64,000 bases of DNA from assembly GCA_036655895.1 (NCBI GenBank), contig JAVVPF010000008.1:17453-81452 (forward strand), read 5' to 3'. Position 1 is the first letter of the stretch. The number at the start of each line of letters is the position of its first letter. This document shows, piece after piece, positions 53,218 through 61,662 of this stretch. The position numbers and the translations under genes are program-made. The notes below the pieces were generated by a model. The model ran no database searches. It worked only from the letters and a program-made list of their open reading frames with translations, and had not been told where the DNA came from. Source of the DNA: Cloacibacillus sp. (GTDB lineage: Bacteria; Synergistota; Synergistia; Synergistales; Synergistaceae).

Positions 53218-53610
53218 CTATTTGCCGTCTATGGCCTCGTTGCTCAGTTCGTCGGCGCGCTTGTTTTTTTCGCGGGGCACCCAGCAATAGGAAACGTCGA
53301 TGCCCTCTGCTGCGGCCCACGCCTCTTTTGCAAGTTCGCGCAGATGCGGGAAGTTTATCTTCCACTGCTTTGAGAGCTGGCATACGACGAGTTTGCTGTC
53401 TCCGAATACTTTGAGCTGCGTCGCGCCGTTTGCCTTCGCCGCTTTGAGCAGCAGTATGGCCGCGTTGTATTCCGCTTCGTTGTTTGTCTTTGTGCCGAGA
53501 TAGGCGGCCGTCTCCCAGACTACGGCGCCCGCTTCGTCGATAAGAAGCGCGCCAGCCCCGGCCTCTCCCGGATTGCCGCGCGAAGCGCCGTCAAAATATC
53601 CAATCATCAT
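53218..53610 (-). CDS. Ribonuclease HI-like protein
   Basis: 130 residues. The RNase H fold carboxylates are visible: YFDGASRGNPG (first Asp), NNEAEYNA (Glu), VFGDSKLVV (Asp) and NKRADELSNEA (last Asp). The basic protrusion of E. coli RnhA is missing, as in the short Bacillus/plant-type family. It should cut RNA in RNA-DNA hybrids. Confidence 0.9.
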   Translation of the reverse strand: MMIGYFDGASRGNPGEAGAGALLIDEAGAVVWETAAYLGTKTNNEAEYNAAILLLKAAKANGATQLKVFGDSKLVVCQLSKQWKINFPHLRELAKEAWAAAEGIDVSYCWVPREKNKRADELSNEAIDGK

Positions 53611-53689
53611 TTAAAACACAGCCCCTTTTACTCGTTTTTGCGTTATACTTTTCCATTATATGCGTAACTGATGCGGAGGTAAATGCAAA

Positions 53690-54169
53690 ATGGCTGCTGT
53701 AAAAAAAACGAACGCTGTGAGGATACTTGAAGGGCTGAAGATCCCTTTTGAACTTTTGGAATACGACGTAGATATGGACGAACTTTCGGCGGAGGACGCC
53801 GCGGAAAAAACGGGCGTCGCTATGGAGCGCACCTTCAAGACGCTCTGCTGCCGGGGCGACAAGACCGGCGTCATGCTCGTCTGCGTGCCCGCCGGACGCG
53901 AGCTAGACTTTAAGGCGCTGGCGACGGCTAGCGGAAACAAAAGCGCGGAGCTTGTGCATTTAAAAGAGGTGCAGGCGCTCACCGGCTACGTGCGCGGCGG
54001 ATGCTCGCCGCTTGGCGCGAAGAAAAAATATCCGGTCATAGTGGACGCCTCGGCGCTTTCCTTTGATTTTATAACGGTGAACGCGGGCCACAGAGGGCTG
54101 CTCTTCAAGCTCGCGCCGCAGGACATCGTGCGCGCGGCAGAGGCCGCGACCGCAAGTGTGACGCGTTGA
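53690..54169 (+). CDS. ybaK: YbaK/EbsC-type Cys-tRNA(Pro) deacylase
   Basis: 159 residues. AVRILEGLKIPFELLEYDVD, the lysine segment RTFKTLC, and YVRGGCSPLGAKKKYPV are typical of YbaK, which removes cysteine mischarged on tRNA-Pro. The stop overlaps the start of the EamA gene (TTGA), so the two are translationally coupled, although no functional link is known. Confidence 0.94.
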   Translation: MAAVKKTNAVRILEGLKIPFELLEYDVDMDELSAEDAAEKTGVAMERTFKTLCCRGDKTGVMLVCVPAGRELDFKALATASGNKSAELVHLKEVQALTGYVRGGCSPLGAKKKYPVIVDASALSFDFITVNAGHRGLLFKLAPQDIVRAAEAATASVTR

Positions 54170-55113
54170 GCGGCCTGACGAACGAAAGCGGCGCGCGTCC
54201 CGCGCTGTGGAAGATAATCACCGCCTACCTCTTGGTATACGTCATCTGGGGCTCGACCTACCTTGCAATACGCTTTTCCGTCGAGACCATCCCGCCGCTG
54301 CTTTCCGGCGGCATACGGTTTCTCGCGGCGGGGATACTGCTCTTTGGCGCGTGCTTTGCGCGGACGAAAAAAATGCCGCCGCTCAAAAGCTGGAAAAATG
54401 CCTTCATCGCCTCGCTTCTGCCGTTTGTTATCACCTACGGTCTGCTTACCTCAGCAGAGACGAGGGTTCCATCCTCTATCACGGGACTTATCATTGCGCT
54501 GGAGCCGCTCTGGTTCTGCCTAGTCGGATGGCTCTTTTACGGAGGAAAAAAACCGACTCTCCGCCATTACATCGGGATAGCGCTTGGGTTCGCTGGTATT
54601 TGCGTGCTGATAGCGGGCGACCCTAACGTTGAATTTTCATTTGATTCGCACTATACGATGTGGATGCTCGTCATAGCTCTAGCCAGCCTCACCTGGGTCA
54701 TAGGTGCCTTCGTCGCGGCCGAGTCAAGCTCCGACGAAGGAACGCTGACAGCCTCCGGGATGCAGATGCTCTGCGGAGGCGCCGTGATGATGGCGGCGCA
54801 GTTCGCGCTCTCGGCCTTCACCGGAGAATGGCCGGCCCTCGGCGCCTTTTCCACACGCTCGACCTTGGCGCTCATATACCTCATAACCTTCGGGTCGCTC
54901 GTCGGCTACACCTCGTTTCTATGGCTCATGCGTGTAGAGCCGGCAAACCGCGTAGCGACGCACGCCTTCGTAAACCCCATCGTGGCAGTGCTGCTTGGCT
55001 GGCTCATAGGCGGCGAGGCCATTTACATGAGCACCCTTTTGTCGATGCCGTTAATTACTCTCTCCATCATTCTCATGGTATGGGAGAAAGATACAAAGGA
55101 ACAATCAGCGTAA
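54166..55113 (+). CDS. EamA/DMT-family permease
   Basis: 315 residues with 10 membrane helices in two EamA repeats. The TTG start overlaps the ybaK stop. LLVYVIWGSTYLAIRFSVET is the start of the first repeat and SLVGYTSFLWLMRVEPANRV lies in the second, as in RhaT/YdcZ-type metabolite exporters. The substrate is unknown. Confidence 0.9.
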   Translation: MSGLTNESGARPALWKIITAYLLVYVIWGSTYLAIRFSVETIPPLLSGGIRFLAAGILLFGACFARTKKMPPLKSWKNAFIASLLPFVITYGLLTSAETRVPSSITGLIIALEPLWFCLVGWLFYGGKKPTLRHYIGIALGFAGICVLIAGDPNVEFSFDSHYTMWMLVIALASLTWVIGAFVAAESSSDEGTLTASGMQMLCGGAVMMAAQFALSAFTGEWPALGAFSTRSTLALIYLITFGSLVGYTSFLWLMRVEPANRVATHAFVNPIVAVLLGWLIGGEAIYMSTLLSMPLITLSIILMVWEKDTKEQSA

Positions 55114-55133
55114 CGCGTTGAAGAAAACGCCCG

Positions 55134-56831
55134 CTACGCCAGCAGCAAAACTATAACCACGCCCCACGCCGCGAAAATCATATTGTTCACGGCATAAGGG
55201 ATAGTATATCCAATGACCGGCGTCGCGCTGCCGCAGGCCTCCTGCAAAGCGCCCAGCGCCGCCGTGCACAGGCGCGCGCCGGTGCAGGCGCCAAGCAAAA
55301 TCACCGGGTTCATCTTAAAGAACCACTTGCCGGCCATGATGCAGGTAAGAATAGGCACCGCCGTCACCACAAGGCCGCCCCACATTATCCCCCAGCCGTT
55401 CTGCTTCAGTCCGTCGACAAAATTCGGCCCGGCGTTCAGCCCGACCACAGCGATAAAGGCGCATAGCCCGAGACTCTGAAAGAGCCACGCGGCCGGCGCG
55501 GGAATGCGTCCAAAGACGGGATTGCCCGAGCGGTACCAGCTTATGAGAAGCCCCGCAAGCAGCGCGCCGCCGCCGGTCGTCAAGCTCACGGGGATGTGCC
55601 CTACGTTCACCGTAAGCGTGCCAAAGAGCGCGCCCGCAGCGATGCCGAAGGCGACGGTCACCATATCCGTCGCGTCGCTCGTGCGCTCCGCGTATCCAAT
55701 GACCGACACAGCCTTCTCAACGGCCTTCATCGGGCCGGTAAGCGTCAGCACGTCGCCCTTGTCCACCACCGTGCTGTTGAAAACCGGAAGCTCCGCCATA
55801 CCGCGCGTGATCTTGGCGACGACTACGCCGTGCATCTGCGGCGCGGTCAAAAGCTCCTCCACGCTCCTGCCGAACCATTCCCTCTTCGTCACAACAACGC
55901 CTACGCGCTCCATCACTATTGAAGAAAGGTCGCCGTCCACCACCTCCGGGCCGGGCAGCACAGCCGCGTCCGTAAAAATCGACCTCAGCCCGCGCACCGC
56001 GATGACGTCGCCGGCTTCAAGCTTCATATCCGGCGCGGGCGCAAGTTTTTTTCCGCCGCGCCTCAGCGCCATGATAAGAAAACTTTTGTCGCCGCCCTCG
56101 GCCCGCTCCGTCGCCTCGACGGTGCGTCCGATATAGCGCGGCGACTCCACCTTGAAACTGCGCGTCAGATAGGTCGTGTATTCAATAAAAGTATCCGGCG
56201 GCATCTTCGTCTCGCCAAGCTTCGATTCAAGCGCCGCAGCCTCCGCCTTCAAGTCCTTCACGCCAAGAAGCAGCGGGCCTGCGTAGGCTATGAGCCATAT
56301 CGCGCCTATCGTGCCAAAAAGATACGAAATGGCGTAGGCCACCGGCACCGCGTTTACATACTCTCGTTCAAGCGCAGCCGAAAGCCCCAGCTTTGCCACA
56401 GTGTCCGACGCGACGCCTATCATAAGCGACTCAGTGGCGGAGCCCGCAAGCAGCCCCGCGCCGTAGCCAGGGTTCAGCCCCATCAGCTTCGCCATGACGA
56501 AAGCGGAGCCAAGGCAGAGCAGCGCCATCATCACCGCGAAGGTGATAAGAGGCAGAGCGCTTGACTTAAGGCTTTGAAAAAAGGCCGGCCCGCCGCCGTA
56601 CCCAATAGTGAAGATAAATAGCAAAAAGAAAATATTCTTCACATTGGACGATATCTCAACATGCAAAAAAGAACCGACCACCACCGCCACTATCAAAGTC
56701 GACGCAACGGCGCCCAGGCTCACCTGCCTGTACTTTAGCCGCCCAAACCAGTAGCCCGCGCCTATGCAGAAAAAAAACGGAACCGCCGGATTTGCGCGGC
56801 AAACATCCGCAAACCATCTTACAAACTCCAT
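55134..56831 (-). CDS. AspT/YidE-type aspartate:alanine antiporter family transporter
   Basis: 565 residues from the ATG at 56831, with AGAGGGGAGAGG upstream. Two membrane halves (about 5-6 helices each) flank two RCK_C/TrkA_C regulatory domains at roughly residues 205-390 (MKLEAGDVIAVRG and STVVDKGDVLTLTG). GYGAGLLAGSATESLMIGVA and ACTGARLCTAALGALQEACG are the paired re-entrant motifs. AspT members exchange amino or dicarboxylic acids. A substrate cannot be read from the sequence. Confidence 0.9.
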   Translation of the reverse strand: MEFVRWFADVCRANPAVPFFFCIGAGYWFGRLKYRQVSLGAVASTLIVAVVVGSFLHVEISSNVKNIFFLLFIFTIGYGGGPAFFQSLKSSALPLITFAVMMALLCLGSAFVMAKLMGLNPGYGAGLLAGSATESLMIGVASDTVAKLGLSAALEREYVNAVPVAYAISYLFGTIGAIWLIAYAGPLLLGVKDLKAEAAALESKLGETKMPPDTFIEYTTYLTRSFKVESPRYIGRTVEATERAEGGDKSFLIMALRRGGKKLAPAPDMKLEAGDVIAVRGLRSIFTDAAVLPGPEVVDGDLSSIVMERVGVVVTKREWFGRSVEELLTAPQMHGVVVAKITRGMAELPVFNSTVVDKGDVLTLTGPMKAVEKAVSVIGYAERTSDATDMVTVAFGIAAGALFGTLTVNVGHIPVSLTTGGGALLAGLLISWYRSGNPVFGRIPAPAAWLFQSLGLCAFIAVVGLNAGPNFVDGLKQNGWGIMWGGLVVTAVPILTCIMAGKWFFKMNPVILLGACTGARLCTAALGALQEACGSATPVIGYTIPYAVNNMIFAAWGVVIVLLLA

Positions 56832-57080
56832 TTGCCTCTCCCCTCTCAAAATCAGTCATATTTAGACCGAGTATAGAGAAAGCAAGCCCCTTTTCATGAG
56901 CACCGCGCGCGATATTCCCATAAGCAAAAGGCGCACGAAAGCTCTGGATAAACCTACAAAAAAACATTTTTATTTTTTGAAAGAGGCTTCACAAAATATC
57001 AGTCACGCTATAAAATAGGAATATTAAACAAAGGATTTATCACTATATTGGTCTGTAAATATTATTAAGTTGCATTACGG

Positions 57081-57160
57081 AAAAACGCTAAACCACACGA
57101 AAGTGCGGGACGGAAAGCCAAGGGTCTAAACTCGAAAGAGCACGACAGCCGGTTGCCCAG
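57081..57160 (+). promoter_or_regulatory. c-di-GMP-I (GEMM) riboswitch
   Basis: The core blocks are present in order: GCTAAACC, GAAA tetraloop with a 4-bp stem, GGGACGGAAAGCC, AGGGTCTAA, a second GAAA loop, and GCCGGTTGCC. The G before the C of the first block agrees with c-di-GMP rather than cGAMP binding in known members. The 56832-57080 part upstream is AT-rich and shared with the divergent AspT gene. About 118 bases separate the aptamer from the surface-protein ATG. Confidence 0.85.
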
Positions 57161-57278
57161 CACAACTGAATAATGTAATTACAGTTGTCTTACGGCACAC
57201 GATTGTTCAAAGTCCAGTCCCGGTTTACCGCCAGCAGGCGATAGGCTGGGGCTTTGCATTGAAAGAGAGGGTGTTTTT

Positions 57279-60200
57279 ATGTTTAAAACGGTAAGAAAAC
57301 TTGAATGGGCTGCGATATTGGTGATTTTGACAATCGCGATGTGCGTCTTAGCTTGGGCAGGTACTGAAAACGGTGATATAAAATTAGCCGCGTATTATTC
57401 CAAATACGCAAAAGAGACAATGACCCCCTCCGATTTGACAGTCGATCTTTCTATAATCGTTAACGGAGAGAAAATCATCACAGCCCAAAATGGCGCAAAT
57501 ACCATAAACCTTACTGGAAAAATTGGAACAAATCTTGACACCTTAGCTAAGACTGGGTTTTATATCTACGGTACTTCCGGCGATCATAGCGGAGACAGCA
57601 GTCTCGCTGTCAATATGGACAATACGGCTCAGATTTTCTCTACGGGCCTCATACAATTCTATGCTGGTGGCAAAGCAAATACGATAACAGGCAATTCAAC
57701 TTTGGATTTTTATTCATCTCCGAAGGCAACACTCTATATCGCAGGAGACCCGGCTTCTTCACAGAAATCGCTGATTCTTTCCGGAGGAACAGACGCAGGC
57801 ACGGTCAAAGGCAACGCTAAGATAACGCTGAACGGAAGCCTTGGATATGATGAGACAATATCTCCGGACGAATATGGAGACAGAGTCCAGTATGTTAAAA
57901 TCACGGCGGCCGGCAAAACCAATGCCGACAACGAGAGTGTCTCCGTAGAAGGCGACAGCACCGTTGTATATAACGCTGATTTTAGCGCAGGCAACTATGC
58001 TGGCAACGTCACAGGCTTATATGCTGGGCCTCTTCTTCACGGAACAAACTCGCGCGGGATAACAAAAGGCAAGGTCGAAATAATTATTGACGACCCGAAA
58101 GCCTACATAGGCCAAATATGGGTTGCCGGCGGAGATATAGGCGCAAGCTGCGACTTACAGATTGGCTCCACGTCGCTGCTATTCAAACAGGGAATTTTAG
58201 GCAATTCGATACACGGCGGTGCGGCAAGCTGGGGCAATGACAGCAGAACAGTGATAAGCGGCGACGTCAAGATAGAACTTAAAAAGGTATCCGCAAACCA
58301 TAATCCCGACAGTCCTACCCGCATATTTGGCGGCGGCGTAGTCTATGGCGCACGAGCCTCGCATTTGATAAACGGCGGTGTGGACATCGCTGTAGAAGGT
58401 AATTCCGGCATAAATAGTTTATTCGCCGGAGGAGAAAGTAGGGCGAAGGGTGCCATCTCAAATATAGGCGGAAACACAACAATCACCATCATTGGAGATT
58501 CCGGCATCAACGCGTTTAACAAAGAAACTTATATTGGAGCAGGCGGAGTCATTATGTCACGCGATCTGACAGGGAGCTCCGCTATAGTCAAAGGAAACGC
58601 CGCTGTTACATTACAAAATATTTCAGCTTCAACATTTACTGGTACAATCTCCGGACAGGGCGCGGAATGGAACTCATCAAAACCTATAATCACCGCCTTA
58701 AATTATAAATCAGTACAAGGAAGATCATCGCTGATTTTGGACAACGTGACGGGAGATTTTGACGGGAAAATCATAAGCTTTGACAAACTGCTCCTCAGCG
58801 GCGATACATCGCTTTCCGTAGGCGCGGCTAGTTGTGACGTGAACCAATTCTCTTCAATAGAAGTCGCAGCGCCGCTTGCTTCAAGGGTGACGAAAGCGCT
58901 GACGCTCCGCGGCTATACCGGCGAGCCTCCTTCCGCACCCCCAATTGTGCCGGCAGGTTTTTACGCAGAATGGGAAAAAAACGGCACGAATCTAACACTT
59001 GAAGTTCACCCTGAAACTATAACCATAAGTAACAGCACTACTATAGAGTCGCTAAAGCTGCGTGCGACAGATAAGCTCATCGTCAAAGACGGCGCAAAGC
59101 TCGTCATAAGCGGCGACCTTGACGCGGGCGGCGCCGACATTGCGCTTGAAGGCTCCGGCAGCGTCGAAGTGAGCGGAAAAGCCGTCGGCGCGCCGAAACT
59201 TACAGTCACGGGCACAAATTCCATCAACGTCAAAGCAGGGGCGGGAAGCACTATGAGCTTCACGGGAGCTTCTGTCAACGGCAGAGCCGTCGAAAGAACG
59301 CTTTCCATCAACGCGGACGGCGGATATGCCGCGGCGCGCAGCCTCCGGCTCCTGCCGGATGCACTTACGCTCATATCAGGCGCCCAGACGCGCCTTAACG
59401 CCGTCATAGAGCCGGCAGACGAAGGCATCCCAGTCACATGGAGCGTAAGCGGCGCGGGCGTTGCCGAGGTGAGCGCCGACGCAGCAATAGCCCATCTGAC
59501 GGCGGCGGCCGAAGGAACGGCCCTCGTCACAGCGGCCGCCGACGGATACACGGCCTCCTGCGTCGTCACAGTGCTGCCAGTCAAGGCGGACAGGATAAAA
59601 CTCTCAACCACCGAACACGCGCTCGTAGCAGGAGAGAAATTCACGCTTCAAGCGGAAGTGCTGCCGGAAAAAGCCAAAGATAAAGAGGTCGTCTGGTCCA
59701 GCGGCAGCCCCGGCACGGCCACGGTAGACGCGCGGGGCGAAGTGACCGCCGTAGCCGCGGGGACGGCCGCAATAACCGCAGCGGCCCGTGACGGCGGCGC
59801 AAAAGCCCTCTGCATCGTCACGGTCGTACCGGCTGCGATCTCCGTCTCCTCCGTCACGGTGAACCCGAGCTACATAAAAATATACGTCGGAGAGACAAAG
59901 GACGCAAAGGCGGAGATATATCCCGCAAACGCGACTGACAGGATCATCGCATGGAGCGCCGACAGCAGCAGCGTATCCGTAGACCAAACGGGACGTATAA
60001 CGGCGCTTGCCGCCGGACGCGCCACAGTGACGGCGGCCGCCGGAGGAAAAAGCGGCGCCGTGGAAGTGATAACGGAGACGCGCGCTGTCGCCGCAAGCGG
60101 CATAAGCATAAGCGCCGAAAGCCTGACGCTCTACACAGGCCAGAACGGCGCAGTCGCCGCCTCAGTGCTCCCTGCAAGCGCCGCGGACAAAAACATCTCA

Positions 60201-61421
60201 TGGACGCTCGATAAAAACGATATAATCGCACAGGCAGGCGCATCAGATGGAACTTACAGCTTCACAGCGCTTAAGGCGGGCACGGTGACGCTGACGGCAA
60301 GCCATGGCGCGTACAGCAAGAGCTGTACCGTCACTGTAGCCGACAAGCCGCGGGAAACAATAAGGGCCGAAAAATTTGAGCTTTCCGCCATCTCCGTGAA
60401 ACTGGGAACATCGTCCGTCACAAAACTCACCGCTAAACTGACGCCGCCCTCCGCAAACGGGACGATCATTTGGGAGACGACAAGCGGCGACATTGCAGCC
60501 GTGCAAAGCTCCTCTGCGGGGGAGGCTGTCATAAAAGCCGGTGCAAAGCCTGGCATAGCGAACATCACTGCCACCTTTAAGGGAATAGGCAAAGAGACGA
60601 TAACAGCCGCCTGCGCCGTCACTGTGGAAGACCTCACCGCGCCGGTAAAGGCCTCAGTAACGACCGAAGAAAGCAAAACCCTCGCGGCAAACAACACCGT
60701 GACTGCAACGACTGTAATGACGACAAAACAAGGCGACATAAAAGATGAATTTGTAGAAACGGCCGAAAACGGGACTTACGTAGTAAAAGAGGCGTTAATA
60801 AAACAACTCTCCGAGGCAAACAGCGGCGCGGAGACGACGGCCGCCCCGGCTATCGCGGCCGTCATACCAGCAGCCGCAGCAGACGCGCCGAAGCTTGCGG
60901 TAATAAGCCTGCTCACGACAGGAGCGTCTCTGCCGAGAGCGGCAAATGTAGGCGGCCTTTCGATATTCAAACTCTGCACGGACGGAAGCTTTGTAAAATT
61001 TAAAAAAGCGGACAAAGTGACGGAGATGAAGAACGGCACATGGCTCATCAAAAAAGCATACGACACGCAGGCGCTTGCGGACGACGCCGTGATAGACGCG
61101 GCCCAGACCTATGAGATAAACATCGCCGTCGTCGATAACGACCCGATGTACGACCACGACCCGACGCCGGGACGCATAGTGGACCCGACCTTCTTCTCGT
61201 CCGTCCGCGAAACGCCAAAGCCCCCCACACCCGACCCCGACCCGACACCGGATCCAACGCCCGACCCGACACCGGATCCAACGCCCGACCCGACGCCCAC
61301 GCCCGGCTCGTCTTCAGGCGGCTGCAACACAGGCGTTGGGCTGATAACCGTGGCCGCCGCCCTTATTGCCTCCGTCAAACAAAAGAAGCAAAAACCGTCG
61401 CGCCCTGTGACGAAAGAGTAG
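57279..61421 (+). CDS. Large Ig-like surface protein with Synergist-CTERM-type sorting signal
   Basis: 1380 residues, the largest gene here. Residues 1-27 form a signal peptide. Residues 30 to about 580 are rich in Gly, Asn, Thr and Ser with repeated beta-strand patterns (GNAKITLNG, GNTTITIIG) like a beta-helix adhesin. From about 690 to 1120 there are five Ig-like BIG2-type domains, each with a VTWSVSG/IIAWSADS-like strand and an AAGTAAITA-like strand. A spacer and a Pro/Thr/Asp repeat lead to SSSGGCNTGVGLITVAAAL and a basic tail, a Synergist-CTERM-type sorting signal. GAGAGGGTG precedes the ATG. A c-di-GMP riboswitch controls it. The first half is richer in A+T than the second. Confidence 0.9.
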   Translation: MFKTVRKLEWAAILVILTIAMCVLAWAGTENGDIKLAAYYSKYAKETMTPSDLTVDLSIIVNGEKIITAQNGANTINLTGKIGTNLDTLAKTGFYIYGTSGDHSGDSSLAVNMDNTAQIFSTGLIQFYAGGKANTITGNSTLDFYSSPKATLYIAGDPASSQKSLILSGGTDAGTVKGNAKITLNGSLGYDETISPDEYGDRVQYVKITAAGKTNADNESVSVEGDSTVVYNADFSAGNYAGNVTGLYAGPLLHGTNSRGITKGKVEIIIDDPKAYIGQIWVAGGDIGASCDLQIGSTSLLFKQGILGNSIHGGAASWGNDSRTVISGDVKIELKKVSANHNPDSPTRIFGGGVVYGARASHLINGGVDIAVEGNSGINSLFAGGESRAKGAISNIGGNTTITIIGDSGINAFNKETYIGAGGVIMSRDLTGSSAIVKGNAAVTLQNISASTFTGTISGQGAEWNSSKPIITALNYKSVQGRSSLILDNVTGDFDGKIISFDKLLLSGDTSLSVGAASCDVNQFSSIEVAAPLASRVTKALTLRGYTGEPPSAPPIVPAGFYAEWEKNGTNLTLEVHPETITISNSTTIESLKLRATDKLIVKDGAKLVISGDLDAGGADIALEGSGSVEVSGKAVGAPKLTVTGTNSINVKAGAGSTMSFTGASVNGRAVERTLSINADGGYAAARSLRLLPDALTLISGAQTRLNAVIEPADEGIPVTWSVSGAGVAEVSADAAIAHLTAAAEGTALVTAAADGYTASCVVTVLPVKADRIKLSTTEHALVAGEKFTLQAEVLPEKAKDKEVVWSSGSPGTATVDARGEVTAVAAGTAAITAAARDGGAKALCIVTVVPAAISVSSVTVNPSYIKIYVGETKDAKAEIYPANATDRIIAWSADSSSVSVDQTGRITALAAGRATVTAAAGGKSGAVEVITETRAVAASGISISAESLTLYTGQNGAVAASVLPASAADKNISWTLDKNDIIAQAGASDGTYSFTALKAGTVTLTASHGAYSKSCTVTVADKPRETIRAEKFELSAISVKLGTSSVTKLTAKLTPPSANGTIIWETTSGDIAAVQSSSAGEAVIKAGAKPGIANITATFKGIGKETITAACAVTVEDLTAPVKASVTTEESKTLAANNTVTATTVMTTKQGDIKDEFVETAENGTYVVKEALIKQLSEANSGAETTAAPAIAAVIPAAAADAPKLAVISLLTTGASLPRAANVGGLSIFKLCTDGSFVKFKKADKVTEMKNGTWLIKKAYDTQALADDAVIDAAQTYEINIAVVDNDPMYDHDPTPGRIVDPTFFSSVRETPKPPTPDPDPTPDPTPDPTPDPTPDPTPTPGSSSGGCNTGVGLITVAAALIASVKQKKQKPSRPVTKE
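61222..61311 (+). repeat. Pro-Thr-Asp tandem repeat in the surface protein
   Basis: A 24-bp unit is repeated exactly twice (61240-61263 and 61264-61287) and shorter variants flank it, coding for TPDPTPDP-like sequence. It forms an extended linker before the sorting signal and may vary in copy number by slippage. Confidence 0.85.
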
Positions 61422-61447
61422 CACGAGGGGCCGCCCGCAACCGAACG

Positions 61448-61486
61448 CCGCGTTGGAAGACAAGAAATCTTCCGACGCGGTTTTTA
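61448..61486 (+). terminator. Rho-independent terminator after the surface protein gene
   Basis: CCGCGTTGGAAGA (61448-61460) pairs with TCTTCCGACGCGG (61468-61480), one G-U pair, followed by TTTTTA. Confidence 0.92.
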
Positions 61487-61662
61487 CGTGGTTTGCGGAC
61501 TTTCAGCGATTTTTACATACCTAATTTAAAGATTTAAATTGAAATATCTAAACAAACGGCGTAAAATAGAAACCGCAATTTATCAGTTCCAACTTTTAAC
61601 CGTATATAAGATGATGCACGCAGATTTTGACGTATTGATATATTATTGTAGGTGGATTGATC

